DNA of 64,000 nucleotides from Apiospora phragmitis (lineage: Eukaryota; Ascomycota; Sordariomycetes; Amphisphaeriales; Apiosporaceae). Under the pieces are notes generated by a model, which made no database searches, had not been told where the DNA came from, and saw only the letters and a program-made list of their open reading frames with translations. Made by a program: the position numbers and the translations under genes. Position 1 is the first letter of the stretch. Every line of letters begins with the position of its first letter. Positions 25,918 through 36,019 of the stretch are shown here, piece after piece. The DNA is taken from assembly GCA_038363925.1 (NCBI GenBank), contig JAQQWL010000013.1, forward strand, positions 744,001-808,000. The letters are read 5' to 3'.

Positions 25918-26962
25918 ATGTCAGACCGTGGCCAACGTATGGTTCAGGGGTGGTTCAAGGATCCGGATCCAGAGACGCTGGAAAGAAAGCTTGCCGACCA
26001 TATGACCCTGTCAGAGCCGCAAATCCCACCCCACCTCCGGCCCCGCAACATGGCAGCGGAGGGTGCGCTCGTACCCTCCGCTACGATCCTCCCGGCCTTC
26101 TTACAAGACACGGCACCGTCCACATCCCAACCCCCGGCAAGTCAGGATACCAATAACAGATTTATGAAACTACCCCTGGAGATTCGGAACATGATCTACC
26201 AGTGCTGCGTCTTTTACCCTCCAGTCAGAGAGCTCTACCACGCATATTACTCCCAACAGCAACCTCGAGGTACCGGCAAACGGAGCTCTGGCGTACAGCG
26301 CTGCACGCCTACCATATACCTACTATGCAAGCAGATTACCCGAGAAGCTCTCTATATGCTACGCAGACGGCTTCTTGTCATTGACCGCGTTCCACCGTGG
26401 CTAATGGGTCACTCCAATCCCCTTGGAATCTGCAACTTCATCCACAGAGACACTTTGCAGACAGTAAGATACCTCGAGCTGCGAGTAGCCTTTGGTGAGG
26501 GTGGCTATGGTAGTGGAGATGTATGGCTTAACTTGGTGGTTGATATCCTAAGCGCGCTTGCACCGCGCAACTCAATCATCGAGCTCAAGGTGCTCATCAA
26601 GCTCCATCACGTAGAGATTCGACATGTGTGGACCCGTGAGCTTGTTTATTATGAGCTACTGTTGCAACAGGTATGTTTTGAATGTAACGAGCCCTCCCCC
26701 TGAAGTTCTGCAGTTGGCTGACATAATAATCCCTGTGCAATGTAGCTTAGAGACTGGGAGCATAAGCATGGTAACAGGCCATGCACGGTCCAGTTCGAGC
26801 ACTGGGTCATCGATGACCCGTATGCCTACAGAACGGGGTTCAGGAGTAAGTCTCTGTGAAGTCAGGGATGCAGATGTTTGCTAACAATGGTAATAAGATC
26901 CCCTGATAAGACGCCACCCGGACGCCCTGCTTTGGCCTGGCAGTATCATGGAGTGCCTTTAA
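25918..26962 (+). CDS. 2EXR / F-box-like domain protein (start uncertain)
   Basis: This belongs to a large lineage-expanded fungal group of unknown function with a 2EXR-type N-terminal fold. Exons are 25918-26670, 26746-26845 and 26898-26962; the introns have GTATGT and GTAAGT donors. The signature FMKLPLEIRNMIYQCC begins near residue 81, followed by a helical region (PTIYLLCKQITREALYMLRRR) and the C-terminal WEHKHGNRPCTVQFEHWVID. The last exon ends RRHPDALLWPGSIMECL with TAA at 26960-26962. I took the first in-frame ATG (25918), but the same frame stays open upstream to about 25774 and reads sensibly (AEIRTEYQHWRT), so an upstream exon is likely. The predicted length from 25918 is 305 residues. 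Function is not known. Confidence 0.6.
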
Positions 26963-27484
26963 TCTTGATACGCCGCTTCGAGGAGACACATTGAGAGCGT
27001 GCTAGATTGAGACCCTGGGCGACACCGACGTATAACGAATGCAGAGACAACAGTGATCAGGGATGGTGATGAAATCATGGTGCTGTGGCTTTGGTCCTCT
27101 TTGGCATTTAGCGGGATGTGAGCGTCTCAACGGAACAACCACCTGGAGACTTGCCAACTCCAGTAATGACAGCAAGGGAGAATAGAAGCAAAATGGAATT
27201 ATCACTTGTGAATACAATTGGACTGGATTTATCTGCGATCTTTGATATCGAGGCATTGCCCCGTCAATCACTGAATAGCCAACATACAACCTGCACAGCT
27301 AGACGATACACAACCCGAAGCAAGGCATGTCGCCCACTACCAATCTTTGGGTGTAGCTCAACAGACTTTTAGAAACCGAAACAACCGAAGCTTTGCAACC
27401 AATTTCCCCTCCATGATGGAATGTGCCACTCCTGTTTCCTTCTTGTTTTCTTTCGTACAGCCCTCTCGCCCATCAACCGACATA
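26963..27484. other. Convergent intergenic region
   Basis: Tail-to-tail stretch between the 2EXR gene and the RAD5-like gene. No gene, RNA or repeat was recognised. Confidence 0.5.
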
Positions 27485-30400
27485 TCAAGCAAGCAGCTTG
27501 GAAATATCCGCCACCCGCGTCTCCTTTGCCTTTCCTTTCTGCGATTTCTCCTGAAACGCTTCACTGACAAGACGGCGCTTCTCACTCTGTATGTCCAGGA
27601 CACGCTCTTCGATGGTTCCCTCGACAACCAGACGCCAGACGGTAGTCTTACGAGTTTGGCCAAGACGGTGAACTCGGTCAACGGCTTGGTCCTCTATAGC
27701 AGGAGCCCACCCTATATCGATATGTCAATAACCAGGGGGGGCCGTTCACGGGAGATAGACAACACTTACAACTATCCGCCAAGATCACAGTATCGGCTGC
27801 GACTAGGTTCAAGCCGACGCTGCAAACCTGCAAGCTTGCTAGTAGAATGCGAGTGCTCGGGTCGTTGTTCAGAGACTCGATGGATGCATCTCGTGCTTTC
27901 TTGGGCATGCTACCATCGATTCGGGTGTACGGGATGTTCAAATCCTTCAGAAGTTGCTGGACGACGTTTAGGTACGACGTCCATTGTGAAAATACCACCA
28001 CCTTAGAACCCTCATTTTTCAGAGTGGCTCCCAAGATATTCACCAAAGCCTCGGTTTTCGAGCTCTTTGATGCCTCTTCGGGATCTATCTCAGACTCTTC
28101 TCCCTGCTCAGGCGCTGGCTCAACGAGGGATTCTTCGCTCAGCTCAGCTCGGCACATAGGACACTTGCTTTGCATCTGAATTGCTCTCGTGATGCATGCT
28201 TTGCCGAAGACATGCTTGCACGCTGTGATGACAGGTTCATGCAAACCAACTTCCTCGTAGCAAATGGCACACTCTTCCTGGCTCTCGATTATGAATTGCA
28301 GTGCCTGCTGAAGAATGGCAACATTCTTTGGGTCCAGGGTGACGACTTTCTGGTCTTCAAAGAAAGCCAGCAGATTCTGCACACGTTCCTTGCAGAGCAC
28401 CCAATGGTTGCAGATCTGACGCAGCCGTAGCAGACGTTCAAGAATGCTGGAGTACCGACCCTGCTGGTTTTTAGTAGAGCTCGCTTGGAATTTTTCCAAT
28501 TCGCCACGAGCCTCGGCAAGCACGGCATCGTATTTTAGTTGTTCATTCTTGCTGAACGTAATGCGGTGGACGTATTCCGTCTTTGGAGGCAGCTTGAGAT
28601 CGACAAACTTCATGTCCTTCCTTCTCCGAAGGCATATATCTTTCATCAGGTGAGCCAAGACCTTGACAGCTTTGGATCTGTCGGGGTGGCCGTCGTACAG
28701 CTGCCGAATTGGTCGTGTAATCACCTGACCGAATACGCCTTCATCCTCAAGTCCTCCTTTGAGCTTAAGAAACTGGAGGAGGGACAGGAAGTCCTTGACA
28801 CCGTTGATGATTGGAGTGCCAGTCAACAACCAGCGGGATGTCGCCTGCAGCTTATGTGTCGCATGGGCTGTCTGAGATGACGGGTTTCGGATATTGTGGC
28901 CTTCGTCTAGCACGACTCGACGCCAGTTTATAGAATATAAACGGGCTGCACCATTCTTCACTTTGCTCTCCGAAAGCAGCTTGCCATACGTTGTGATGAC
29001 GATATCCGAATTCTTCAGATCCTCGCTCGAGATCTGTTTGGAAGAGTGGTATAATAAGACACGAGGCTGGTGTGCTTCTTTGACGTGGAACTTGACCTGT
29101 TGTTCCAATTGCCTATTCGTGACCCAAGCGATTAGCATTACCTACTTTAAGGGGCTTTAGGGTAGTTGAAACAATCAAGAATGATTAATCACGCATCCGC
29201 AGTGTAAGTAACTTGTGTACCAATACCCCCGAGATAGGCCGAAAAGGAGCCAGGCTCCGGAAAGTGACGTACCGAGAACAGTCCTTGGCAAAGTAAGGTC
29301 AGCAAGGAGAAGAGGAACACTATCTTGAAGAGAGCACTTACACGGGTGCAACTATTAGCGTCGGTCCGTCCTGGGGCCCTTGAGACAAGATCAAGCTGAT
29401 GATCTGCAAGGTTTTCCCAAGACCCATGTCGTTGGCAAGTATACCTCCCTTGAGAAGCTGCGGTGGGGAGTTTGTTACAAAAGACGTAGCCAGATTCTGG
29501 AAAGAATTGTTATTCGGGCGGCGCTTCCAGAGCTGTACAACATCTGTGGAGTTCACAGCAGGCACCTGTGGGTTCTCCTTCGCGATCATCCATGCAAGAC
29601 CCTGCAGCACGGTTTAGTATGTCTCAACACAGTCAAGAATATGAGTTTCCATACTTGAAGTTGATAAGGCAAGAGAGTCGACTTCAGTAGTTCTGGTTGC
29701 TCTGCCATTGGCATCTTCTCCAGCGCCTCTTCGCCTGTAGCCAGTACGTTGCTGAGTTGATCCGTTCTCTGTACTTCGAAGGCTTCACTAGTAGAGACGA
29801 GACCCTGGAGTGTCGCTCCCTGCTCCTCCCGTTGGATGGCTTCTTGGGCGAGGCCGACACTGGAGGAGCCGCTCTTCAGGCCAGTCGACCTCCGAATGGC
29901 CTCTGCCTCCTTCCTAGTGGCCTTTAATTGGTTGGCCTTCAAAAGTTTGTCGGCCTTTAGACTCTCCTCTAGCTTGGTGCGGCCTACGGGGTCGCTGGTA
30001 CCATAAAAGTAGATTCTGACTGGACAGTCGAAAGAGCCTTTCTCTCCGGTGAGAACTGCTTCCAGAACAAGATCCCCCCTATCCACATAAGGGGCGAGTT
30101 TCGAGACCACGGTTCTAGGGAGGTGGCCGATTTGGTTTCCCATCACGTTATCGACTCTGATGGCGTTGCTGTCATATTGGTTGTGAGCTTCGCGCCGGAG
30201 CACGACCAGCTCATGCGGAGTAGCAACTCCATTGTAGTATCTGACGCCGACAATCTTGTTCTCCAAAGAGCCATAGAGTTCCAACGACGACTGGGAGTCA
30301 TCTTGAGTTAAGTCAATGGGATCTTCTTCTTCTCCGTATGCCGACTGTGTCGCGGGTGGCGGTTGTGATGATTCACTGGCGGGAAACGAGCTTCTCGGGC

Positions 30401-30491
30401 CGTTGTTCTGGCTTGAGCTCAGACGGGGATTCTTTGCCTGCGGTGGCAGGGTCCCGGCATCGTGAGGCTGGCTGCGCTTGCTTCGAACCAT
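27485..30491 (-). CDS. HIRAN-SNF2-RING translocase, RAD5/HLTF (SMARCA3) type (one frameshift)
   Basis: A DNA-dependent ATPase with a RING domain, of the family that acts in post-replication repair by fork remodelling and PCNA polyubiquitination; which paralogue it is cannot be settled here. Exons: 29655-30491, 29342-29601, 29273-29283 (11 nt), 27770-29112 and 27485-27711. Domains in order: HIRAN (residues about 75-170, [20 protein letters not shown]), helicase motif I DMGLGKT, motif [10 protein letters not shown], motif III LLTGTPI, a C3HC4-like RING (ECAICYEE...CKHVFGKAC...KCPMCR) and the C-terminal helicase lobe ([27 protein letters not shown]). In the RING a position that is Cys in HLTF (CXHXFC) is Gly (VFGKAC). 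One G is missing at 29105-29106, needed to read [14 protein letters not shown]. Length about 892 residues, ending [13 protein letters not shown]. Confidence 0.88.
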
Positions 30492-31008
30492 GATGTCTTA
30501 CTTGAGACGCGCTACGCGTAGTGGACCCTGTTTAGCCGCCGCATATGAAGCGTACCAATTGCGGCCCAGAACCTCTGGATATGGTGGGCGCCAAGCTCGT
30601 GAAGAGTGGCGCAGACAAACGGAGACAAGCATACGTCAATCACCCTGCGTGCACGATCATGGAAGGTTGACAGTTAAGCCCAATTGATGTTTTGAGTCTG
30701 AGACACTAATAACGCGTGCCTTCCTTGCAAGACGCGCGATCAGGTGACAGCTACTAATATACGTACAATGGGATCGGCAATTTAGACCGCCTACCATTTT
30801 AGGGCACCCATCTAATTATTCCATACCTATTACCTACCTCTTATTGTGTATTACCCTTATCTGCTATGTAGGTCGTGCTTAATATCCATATAGTACATGT
30901 AGGCAGCAAGTGTGCAACGCGTTACCCAGCATTGGCGAGATATAAGCAAGGTCACGGCATGGCGAATGGATCCACAGCCAGGCGAACCGGGACGTGCTCG
31001 CGCTGCTC
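30492..31008. other. Intergenic region between RAD5-like gene and ABM frame
   Basis: A 0.5 kb AT-rich stretch with TACCTACCT-type words at about 30825-30840. It should contain the missing 5' part or promoter of the ABM frame, but no convincing exon was found. Confidence 0.4.
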
Positions 31009-31425
31009 ATGCCCTACCTGGACATGCCGCGCGTGTCGCTCTTCCACGTCGACGGCATCGAGGCCTTTACAGGACTCAACGCGGAAGCCGGGGAGGAGGA
31101 TAAGAAGACGGCCCTGAGCGCCGAGTACGTCAGCGTGTCGCGGCTTGTAGTGGCGGCTGACAAGAGGGCCGGCTTCGAAAGGACCTGGGCCGAAGTCGGC
31201 CGCATCCGACAGGAGTACGTGAGCCCCTTTGTGCACAGAGGCGGGTGGAGGATTGAGAAACAGGATGGGAGCGAGGACAAGGACGAGTTCGTGCTGATCG
31301 GGGGGTGGGATAGCCTAGCGAAGCACGCCGAGTTCGCGGAGAGCGAGGGCGATGCGGAATACGACAAGACTATCAAGGCGGCGGTGCTGGAGTGTAATAC
31401 CACGTTCTACCGGAGGGTAGTCTAA
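31009..31425 (+). pseudogene. ABM-fold (antibiotic biosynthesis monooxygenase-like) frame, 5' end missing
   Basis: An open frame of 138 residues from the first ATG (31009) that ends with TAA at 31423-31425. It reads like the C-terminal part of a fungal dimeric alpha/beta-barrel (ABM-type) protein: YVSVSRLVVAADKRAGFERT, an HRGGWRIEKQ strand, GGWDSLAKHAEFAES and a final KAAVLECNTTFYRRVV. The same frame continues sensibly upstream of the ATG (WIHSQANRDVLALLMPYL) to a TAA near 30948, so the true N-terminus is missing; it either lies in an unrecognised upstream exon or was lost. Codon use is strikingly GC-ending compared with the surrounding DNA. The function is unknown. I call it incomplete rather than certainly dead. 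Confidence 0.5.
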
Positions 31426-31729
31426 AAAGTTAAGCATACTTTAGCCGCAGAGTCAATAAACACAGTGGTCCTTTTACATTTTCATGATAAGTAGCTGCAG
31501 CATCTGTGTCTTATTCACAGTTCTACTGAGAGTTTGTATGTAACCATCACCGCCTGAAGTGAAGAGAAAAGAATCATATGTACAGAAGAAGAAAAGACTG
31601 GACCCTCTGCTCAGAGATGACTTGCACGATTTATATCCTTGACAACCCACTGGCTCTCTTGAAACGGCTCATCGCAATGCAGCCATACCTCCCCTGACAC
31701 CGCGCTGTCTTGAGTGATACCCTTAAAAA
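31426..31729. other. Convergent intergenic region
   Basis: About 300 bp between the stops of the ABM frame and the LPMO gene. Nothing was recognised in it. Confidence 0.5.
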
Positions 31730-33086
31730 TCAAGCATTCCACCGGCGTGTGTGCAGGTCTGCGTGAGCCCTGCGTGCCTTCGACTTGCAGCCACGTTTGC
31801 CCTGGGCCGGAGCAGCAACGGTGGTCTCCGCCGACGCGGCGCCAGCATTCGAAGTCTTTGTGCTGGCGATATCGCCCGTGTCACCAACGACGGCCTTCTT
31901 CTGGCCGCTGCTCGCGCCACTTGGTACGTTGCCCGCGGCAGGAATCTTCGTCTTCGGCTTCGGGTCCGCGCTCTCCAGGTGCTTTCCCTTGCTGGGCGGG
32001 CCCTGGAAGCTGCCGCTGGAGCAGGCGTCCTGTATACCTTTGCACTTGGACTCCCAGACTTCACAGTTCTTGCTACCAGATGGCGGTGCGGTGCCGTAGC
32101 AAGTATCGGCCCGCTTGTAGCAAGCGTCCGAGGCCTTCCAGCAGCCGTCCTCGGTCTTGTAGTCAGGCACCTCGACGCCGCACCAGTTGGCGTTTTTCAG
32201 GAGGCAGGTGGCCGGCACGGTCTGCGCGCCTGTGATCCAAGAGTTGTCGCCTGAGGGTACCTTGACGACAGGCGTACCGGCGGATTGCGTGTTCCAGACT
32301 TTAGGACCGGGAAGAGTGTAGGGAAACTTGGGCTGGTAAATGTTGAAGGAGACGCTGGGTTCGCCAGCCTTGACGTGACCTGGAATCGAGACGCTGTAGT
32401 CGGCCGGGACGTCCAACTTGCCCGAGCCACTACCCTTGATCGCAACCTGTGCACATCCCACGTAGAACTGCGGATCTCCCTTGTCTGCTTCGTGGAGGGC
32501 AAGCAGTTCTGGGCGGACGAGGTAGTTGCCAGTAGGAAGGTTGGTCGGGATTTGGACAGAGAGCAATCCATCGTTGTCTATCAGCTTCTCGGTGCACCAT
32601 TTGCCCGTTGTGCTGTCGTATCCTTCGTCCCATATCTTGACCCAGCCAGAACCAGCAGCAGTTGAAGTCGCCATATCTCCAACCTGCTTGATGTAAACAG
32701 CACAGGGTCCTTTGTGCGAAATGTCGATCGAGTCAGGCTGTTCCAGGTTCGCAAACTCTCGCCATTCAAAAGTGAGCTTGCTGCCAGCGCCAGCGGGACA
32801 GGTATAATTGACAGCCTTCTCTCCGTCGACACCTGTCAAATCGTATTAGTCACTGGGTCTCAAGACTGGGAGCCATGTTGATGCGGAACGTACCGCAAGC
32901 CATATTGTTGTTTCCTAGTCCAGCAATGGGGTTTGTGGAGTGCGCACCATCCAGACTCATCCGGACGCATGTCCCATCTCCCTGAGTCTGGCCATCCACA
33001 TACATTGTAGTGAAGATAGTGTGGCCATGGGCAGTGGCTGCCAGTGTGCCAAGGAACCCGACGAGGAGAGAGTGCGATGATCGCAT
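31730..33086 (-). CDS. Secreted AA9 lytic polysaccharide monooxygenase with Cys-rich C-terminal extension
   Basis: A copper-dependent LPMO that oxidatively cleaves cellulose or related glucans outside the cell. Exons are 32894-33086 and 31730-32832; the intron of 61 bp has GTACGT...GACAG ends. Residues 1-21 are a signal peptide (ending ATAHG), so the mature protein starts with His22, the first half of the copper histidine brace. The second brace His is in DISHKGPCAVYIK and the axial Tyr in GDPQFYVGCAQV, whose Gln also fits the AA9 active site. After the catalytic domain (about residue 250) comes an eight-Cys region (CWKASDACYKRADTC...CEVWESKCKG), a Lys/Pro/Ser linker and a basic tail instead of a CBM1 cellulose-binding module. 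Length 431 residues, frame intact. Substrate and regiospecificity cannot be told from this. Confidence 0.92.
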
Positions 33087-34592
33087 AATGAATGAGTTAC
33101 AGAAAATCCTATATCAAACTCTGGAGTGGTGGTAAATTTCGAGGGTCTACTCAGATATCGAAGGGTGAAGTGAAAATCGCGATTTGTCAAACACAGGAAC
33201 CAGAACTGTGTGTCACTGGATCAACCAAAGGAGGGTACGTTAAAGTAGCTTTCTGACGAATCTCAAGAAGGAATGACTGGTCCGAAGGATTGAAGGACTG
33301 GAAGAGCAGAGGTCAACTCGGGTCAGAGTGCAGTAAGTAGTAGCACGATGGAAGTGAGGCTGGACCACCATTATTGTAAAAAGCGGACAGATGCCTTGGG
33401 ATCTTATATATCACAACTGCCCGAGCTTTAGGGGGCCGGCCATGACAAGACCTCCCTTGCAAGTTGCCGCAGGATGAGGAGCCATTTCGTTATTCTTCTC
33501 CTTCAATGCACTGCTGAATGAACATGTAGTGTAGGATTACACGACACCCTAGAGGAATGAAAAGACAGTAAGTACACACAACCTAATTGGCTTTTGAGAT
33601 GCGGAGCAGGCATGCTGCCGAACCCGAAGAGTGCGATGCACGATGTTAATTGTGTGGCCATGGGGTAGTAAGCCACAAAGACCCCCTGACGTCAAAGGAG
33701 CAAACAGGCGCCTTTCAATATCGTCCAGGTTTCACCAAACCTTAGCCGCAGCCCCTAATTGGCACCCGATTTCACCGATGGCGTTGCTTTTCCTCTTGGA
33801 CCAGCCTGGCTTGGCCCAACGGCTGCCTCTGAGGAATTCCAGCACGGCGCGCGTAACGGCGCTCGGGTTGCAAGATCCTAAATAAAGCATCACATCAATC
33901 ATCGGTCCAACTTGGCGAAATCGCCACTCGGAACTGGTGTTTCGAAACCACATAATGACCAATCAGACCTCTCCTGCATCATGCTTTTGTTGAGACATCA
34001 TCACTTCTCAGATTCCGGGATTCGCTCAAGAGTCTTCAATGCCATGCAGCCATGAGCTGGACGGCTGGCTGTCTGGTAAACGGCCAGGCCCCATATCCTT
34101 CTGTCTAGTCCAAGGGGTTCGTCCTGTCTTCCAGGGGGCCGTAGGAAAACATCACTAGCTCCCGTTCCACGAAAGTTGACTAGAGCCTAGACGCGGCTAC
34201 GAGCCATGTAGGTCGATTTCAGTATTCAAGTTGGTCATTGTGTTTTAATTAGTAGATATTGGAGGGGAGAGTTGAGTCTTTCTCTTTCTCTCTTGGCCCA
34301 GATGCTGTGTACAAGCCCTCAGGACTGGCATCTGGCGATGAACCTGGTCTCAAGACGGCCTGCTTAGTTGCAAAAGCTGCGCAACGAAATCCCCCGCTCT
34401 ATTTAGACAACGATTCCAAGCTCTTGTTACAAAATTGTAGTACATGGGGTGTTATGGTACAGTCGGAAGTTTTCTTTTCTCGTAATATCATGCCGGGTAT
34501 CCTTTCTTTATTCGTTGATCTTGGCCAGGATTCTACAAAGATTGTGAGCAAGCCGAAGGGGTTTGACTAGTCAATAGCCGCGAAGAGAAAAC
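33087..34592. promoter_or_regulatory. Intergenic region upstream of the LPMO gene
   Basis: A 1.5 kb non-coding stretch between HSP10 (3' side) and the LPMO start. The LPMO promoter must lie in its left part. I could not assign regulator sites with confidence, and no gene was recognised. Confidence 0.45.
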
Positions 34593-35069
34593 TTACTCGC
34601 TGTCGCGGAAGAGGTGGAACTCATCCTCGCCGACCTTAACTGGAGAGCCGCCGTACTGAAGAGATGGTTATTAGCAGGAGAACCGGCACAAACTGTGGTT
34701 TCGAAGAGGTAACTTACTTGGGGGATCAGGACCCGGTCGCCGTTGGAAACACCCATAGGCACACGCTTGCCATCCTTGTCCAGGGCACCAGGGCCGACAG
34801 CCAACACCTTAGCCTCGTTAAGGTCCTTCACGCTCGATTCGGGGAGGAAGATGCCACTGGCAGTCTTGGTCTCTGCCTTGACTCGCTGAACCAGAACACG
34901 GTCCAGGAGAGGGACGAGCGACTTGATAGATCGGATAGCGGTGGCCTGGGAGATACTTGTGTCAGTTTTACGAGAGTACCAAAACATGGCCAGCGAAAAA
35001 CATGGTAGATGTAAACCGAGAGTTTAGGCCTAGGACGTTGATGAGGAATACGAGCAGCACACCTACCAT
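34593..35069 (-). CDS. HSP10: Mitochondrial 10 kDa heat shock protein (co-chaperonin)
   Basis: HSP10 is the GroES-type lid that caps HSP60 in the mitochondrial matrix. The coding part has three exons: 35067-35069 (the ATG alone), 34718-34945 and 34593-34655. The introns (34946-35066 and 34656-34717) start GTAGGT and GTAAGT and end CCCAG and TTCAG. The product begins MATAIRSIKSLVPLLDRVLV, contains the mobile loop ETKTASGIFLPE and the core VLAVGPGALD and NGDRVLIPQYGG, and ends EFHLFRDSE. Its 97 residues are close to the usual 100-105. The start exon consisting only of the initiator codon is unusual but is the only arrangement that gives a normal N-terminus. A heat-shock element was looked for but not convincingly found. 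Confidence 0.93.
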
Positions 35070-36019
35070 CTTGACGTTATTATGTAGAGTGAGGAATGTG
35101 GGAGAAAAGAGTTGCGCTTGAGAACAGAAGACGTCGGGTGTGTTGGGGGTTGGAAAAGTATGAAGCTATCGCGAGGGAAGAATTTCTTGGAAGCTCAAAG
35201 AGCCCGCCCGAACTTTTCTGCCAACCATCTACCCGATGGCCCAAGCTTCAGTTCCGACAGCCCCGGTTCCGGCCCCCAAAATCCCCAGCTTACCTAATCT
35301 TAGTAGGTTCCAGACTGACAGAACCTAGCCAATCGAAGCTCGGTATGTACATCCATTGATGGAGATCTTGGATCCCAGATTGATCGATCATCGAAGTCCA
35401 CCTCGACAGGTGACGATTGGGGTCTGGACACACACTTTAATAAACTCAATAGCTCTATATCTCCTATCGTGGGCTGAGTGCCAGCAGAGGTACGTATGTA
35501 TAGTCCGTGTAGTCAAGCATCCGTAGCGGAAAAAGCGATCATCTACTCTATAATTCGTACTGTGGCGTTATAACTATTGCTTCTCAACCTCTATGCCGCT
35601 GTGTCCCGCTTCGTTGGTCAAAACATCCCCCCAACGCCATTCTCATGTAAAACAAACCCATGCTCTTTACACTGTATTACAAGACAATAGTCCAGTTCAT
35701 CTTCTCCTGCGTCTTCTGACATGCTACACAACCGCTCGATCGAGAGAGGTAAAGAAAGCTTCCTCCAACGATCGATCAGCCCGATCTCGCTGATCGGGGT
35801 TTTTTTCCTTCACATATTACTTGCGTCTTGGTTCCCGCTTGAGGCGCTGCCTTCTCCCGAACAAGGCCTTAGGCTCACTGCGTTCTTGGCTTGGTACTCT
35901 GGTCCTCCCTGCTACTGCGGCCCGATGGGTCCTTCAGTTTTTTGAGCGTCTCTATCAGCTTGTTTGGTAGACTTAGGACCCTGCTTTTCATGCACACTCC
36001 CCTTCTCCGCTTCTGATTC
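35070..36019. promoter_or_regulatory. HSP10 promoter and 3' region of the kinase gene
   Basis: A stretch of 0.95 kb. The part next to HSP10 (35100-35300) has several GAA and TTC pentamer-like words without clean spacing. The rest is pyrimidine-rich and shows no gene. Confidence 0.45.

Noticed and set aside
35100..35300. Heat-shock elements upstream of HSP10
   Set aside because: GAA and TTC units are present but not in clean inverted pentamer spacing, so no site can be claimed.
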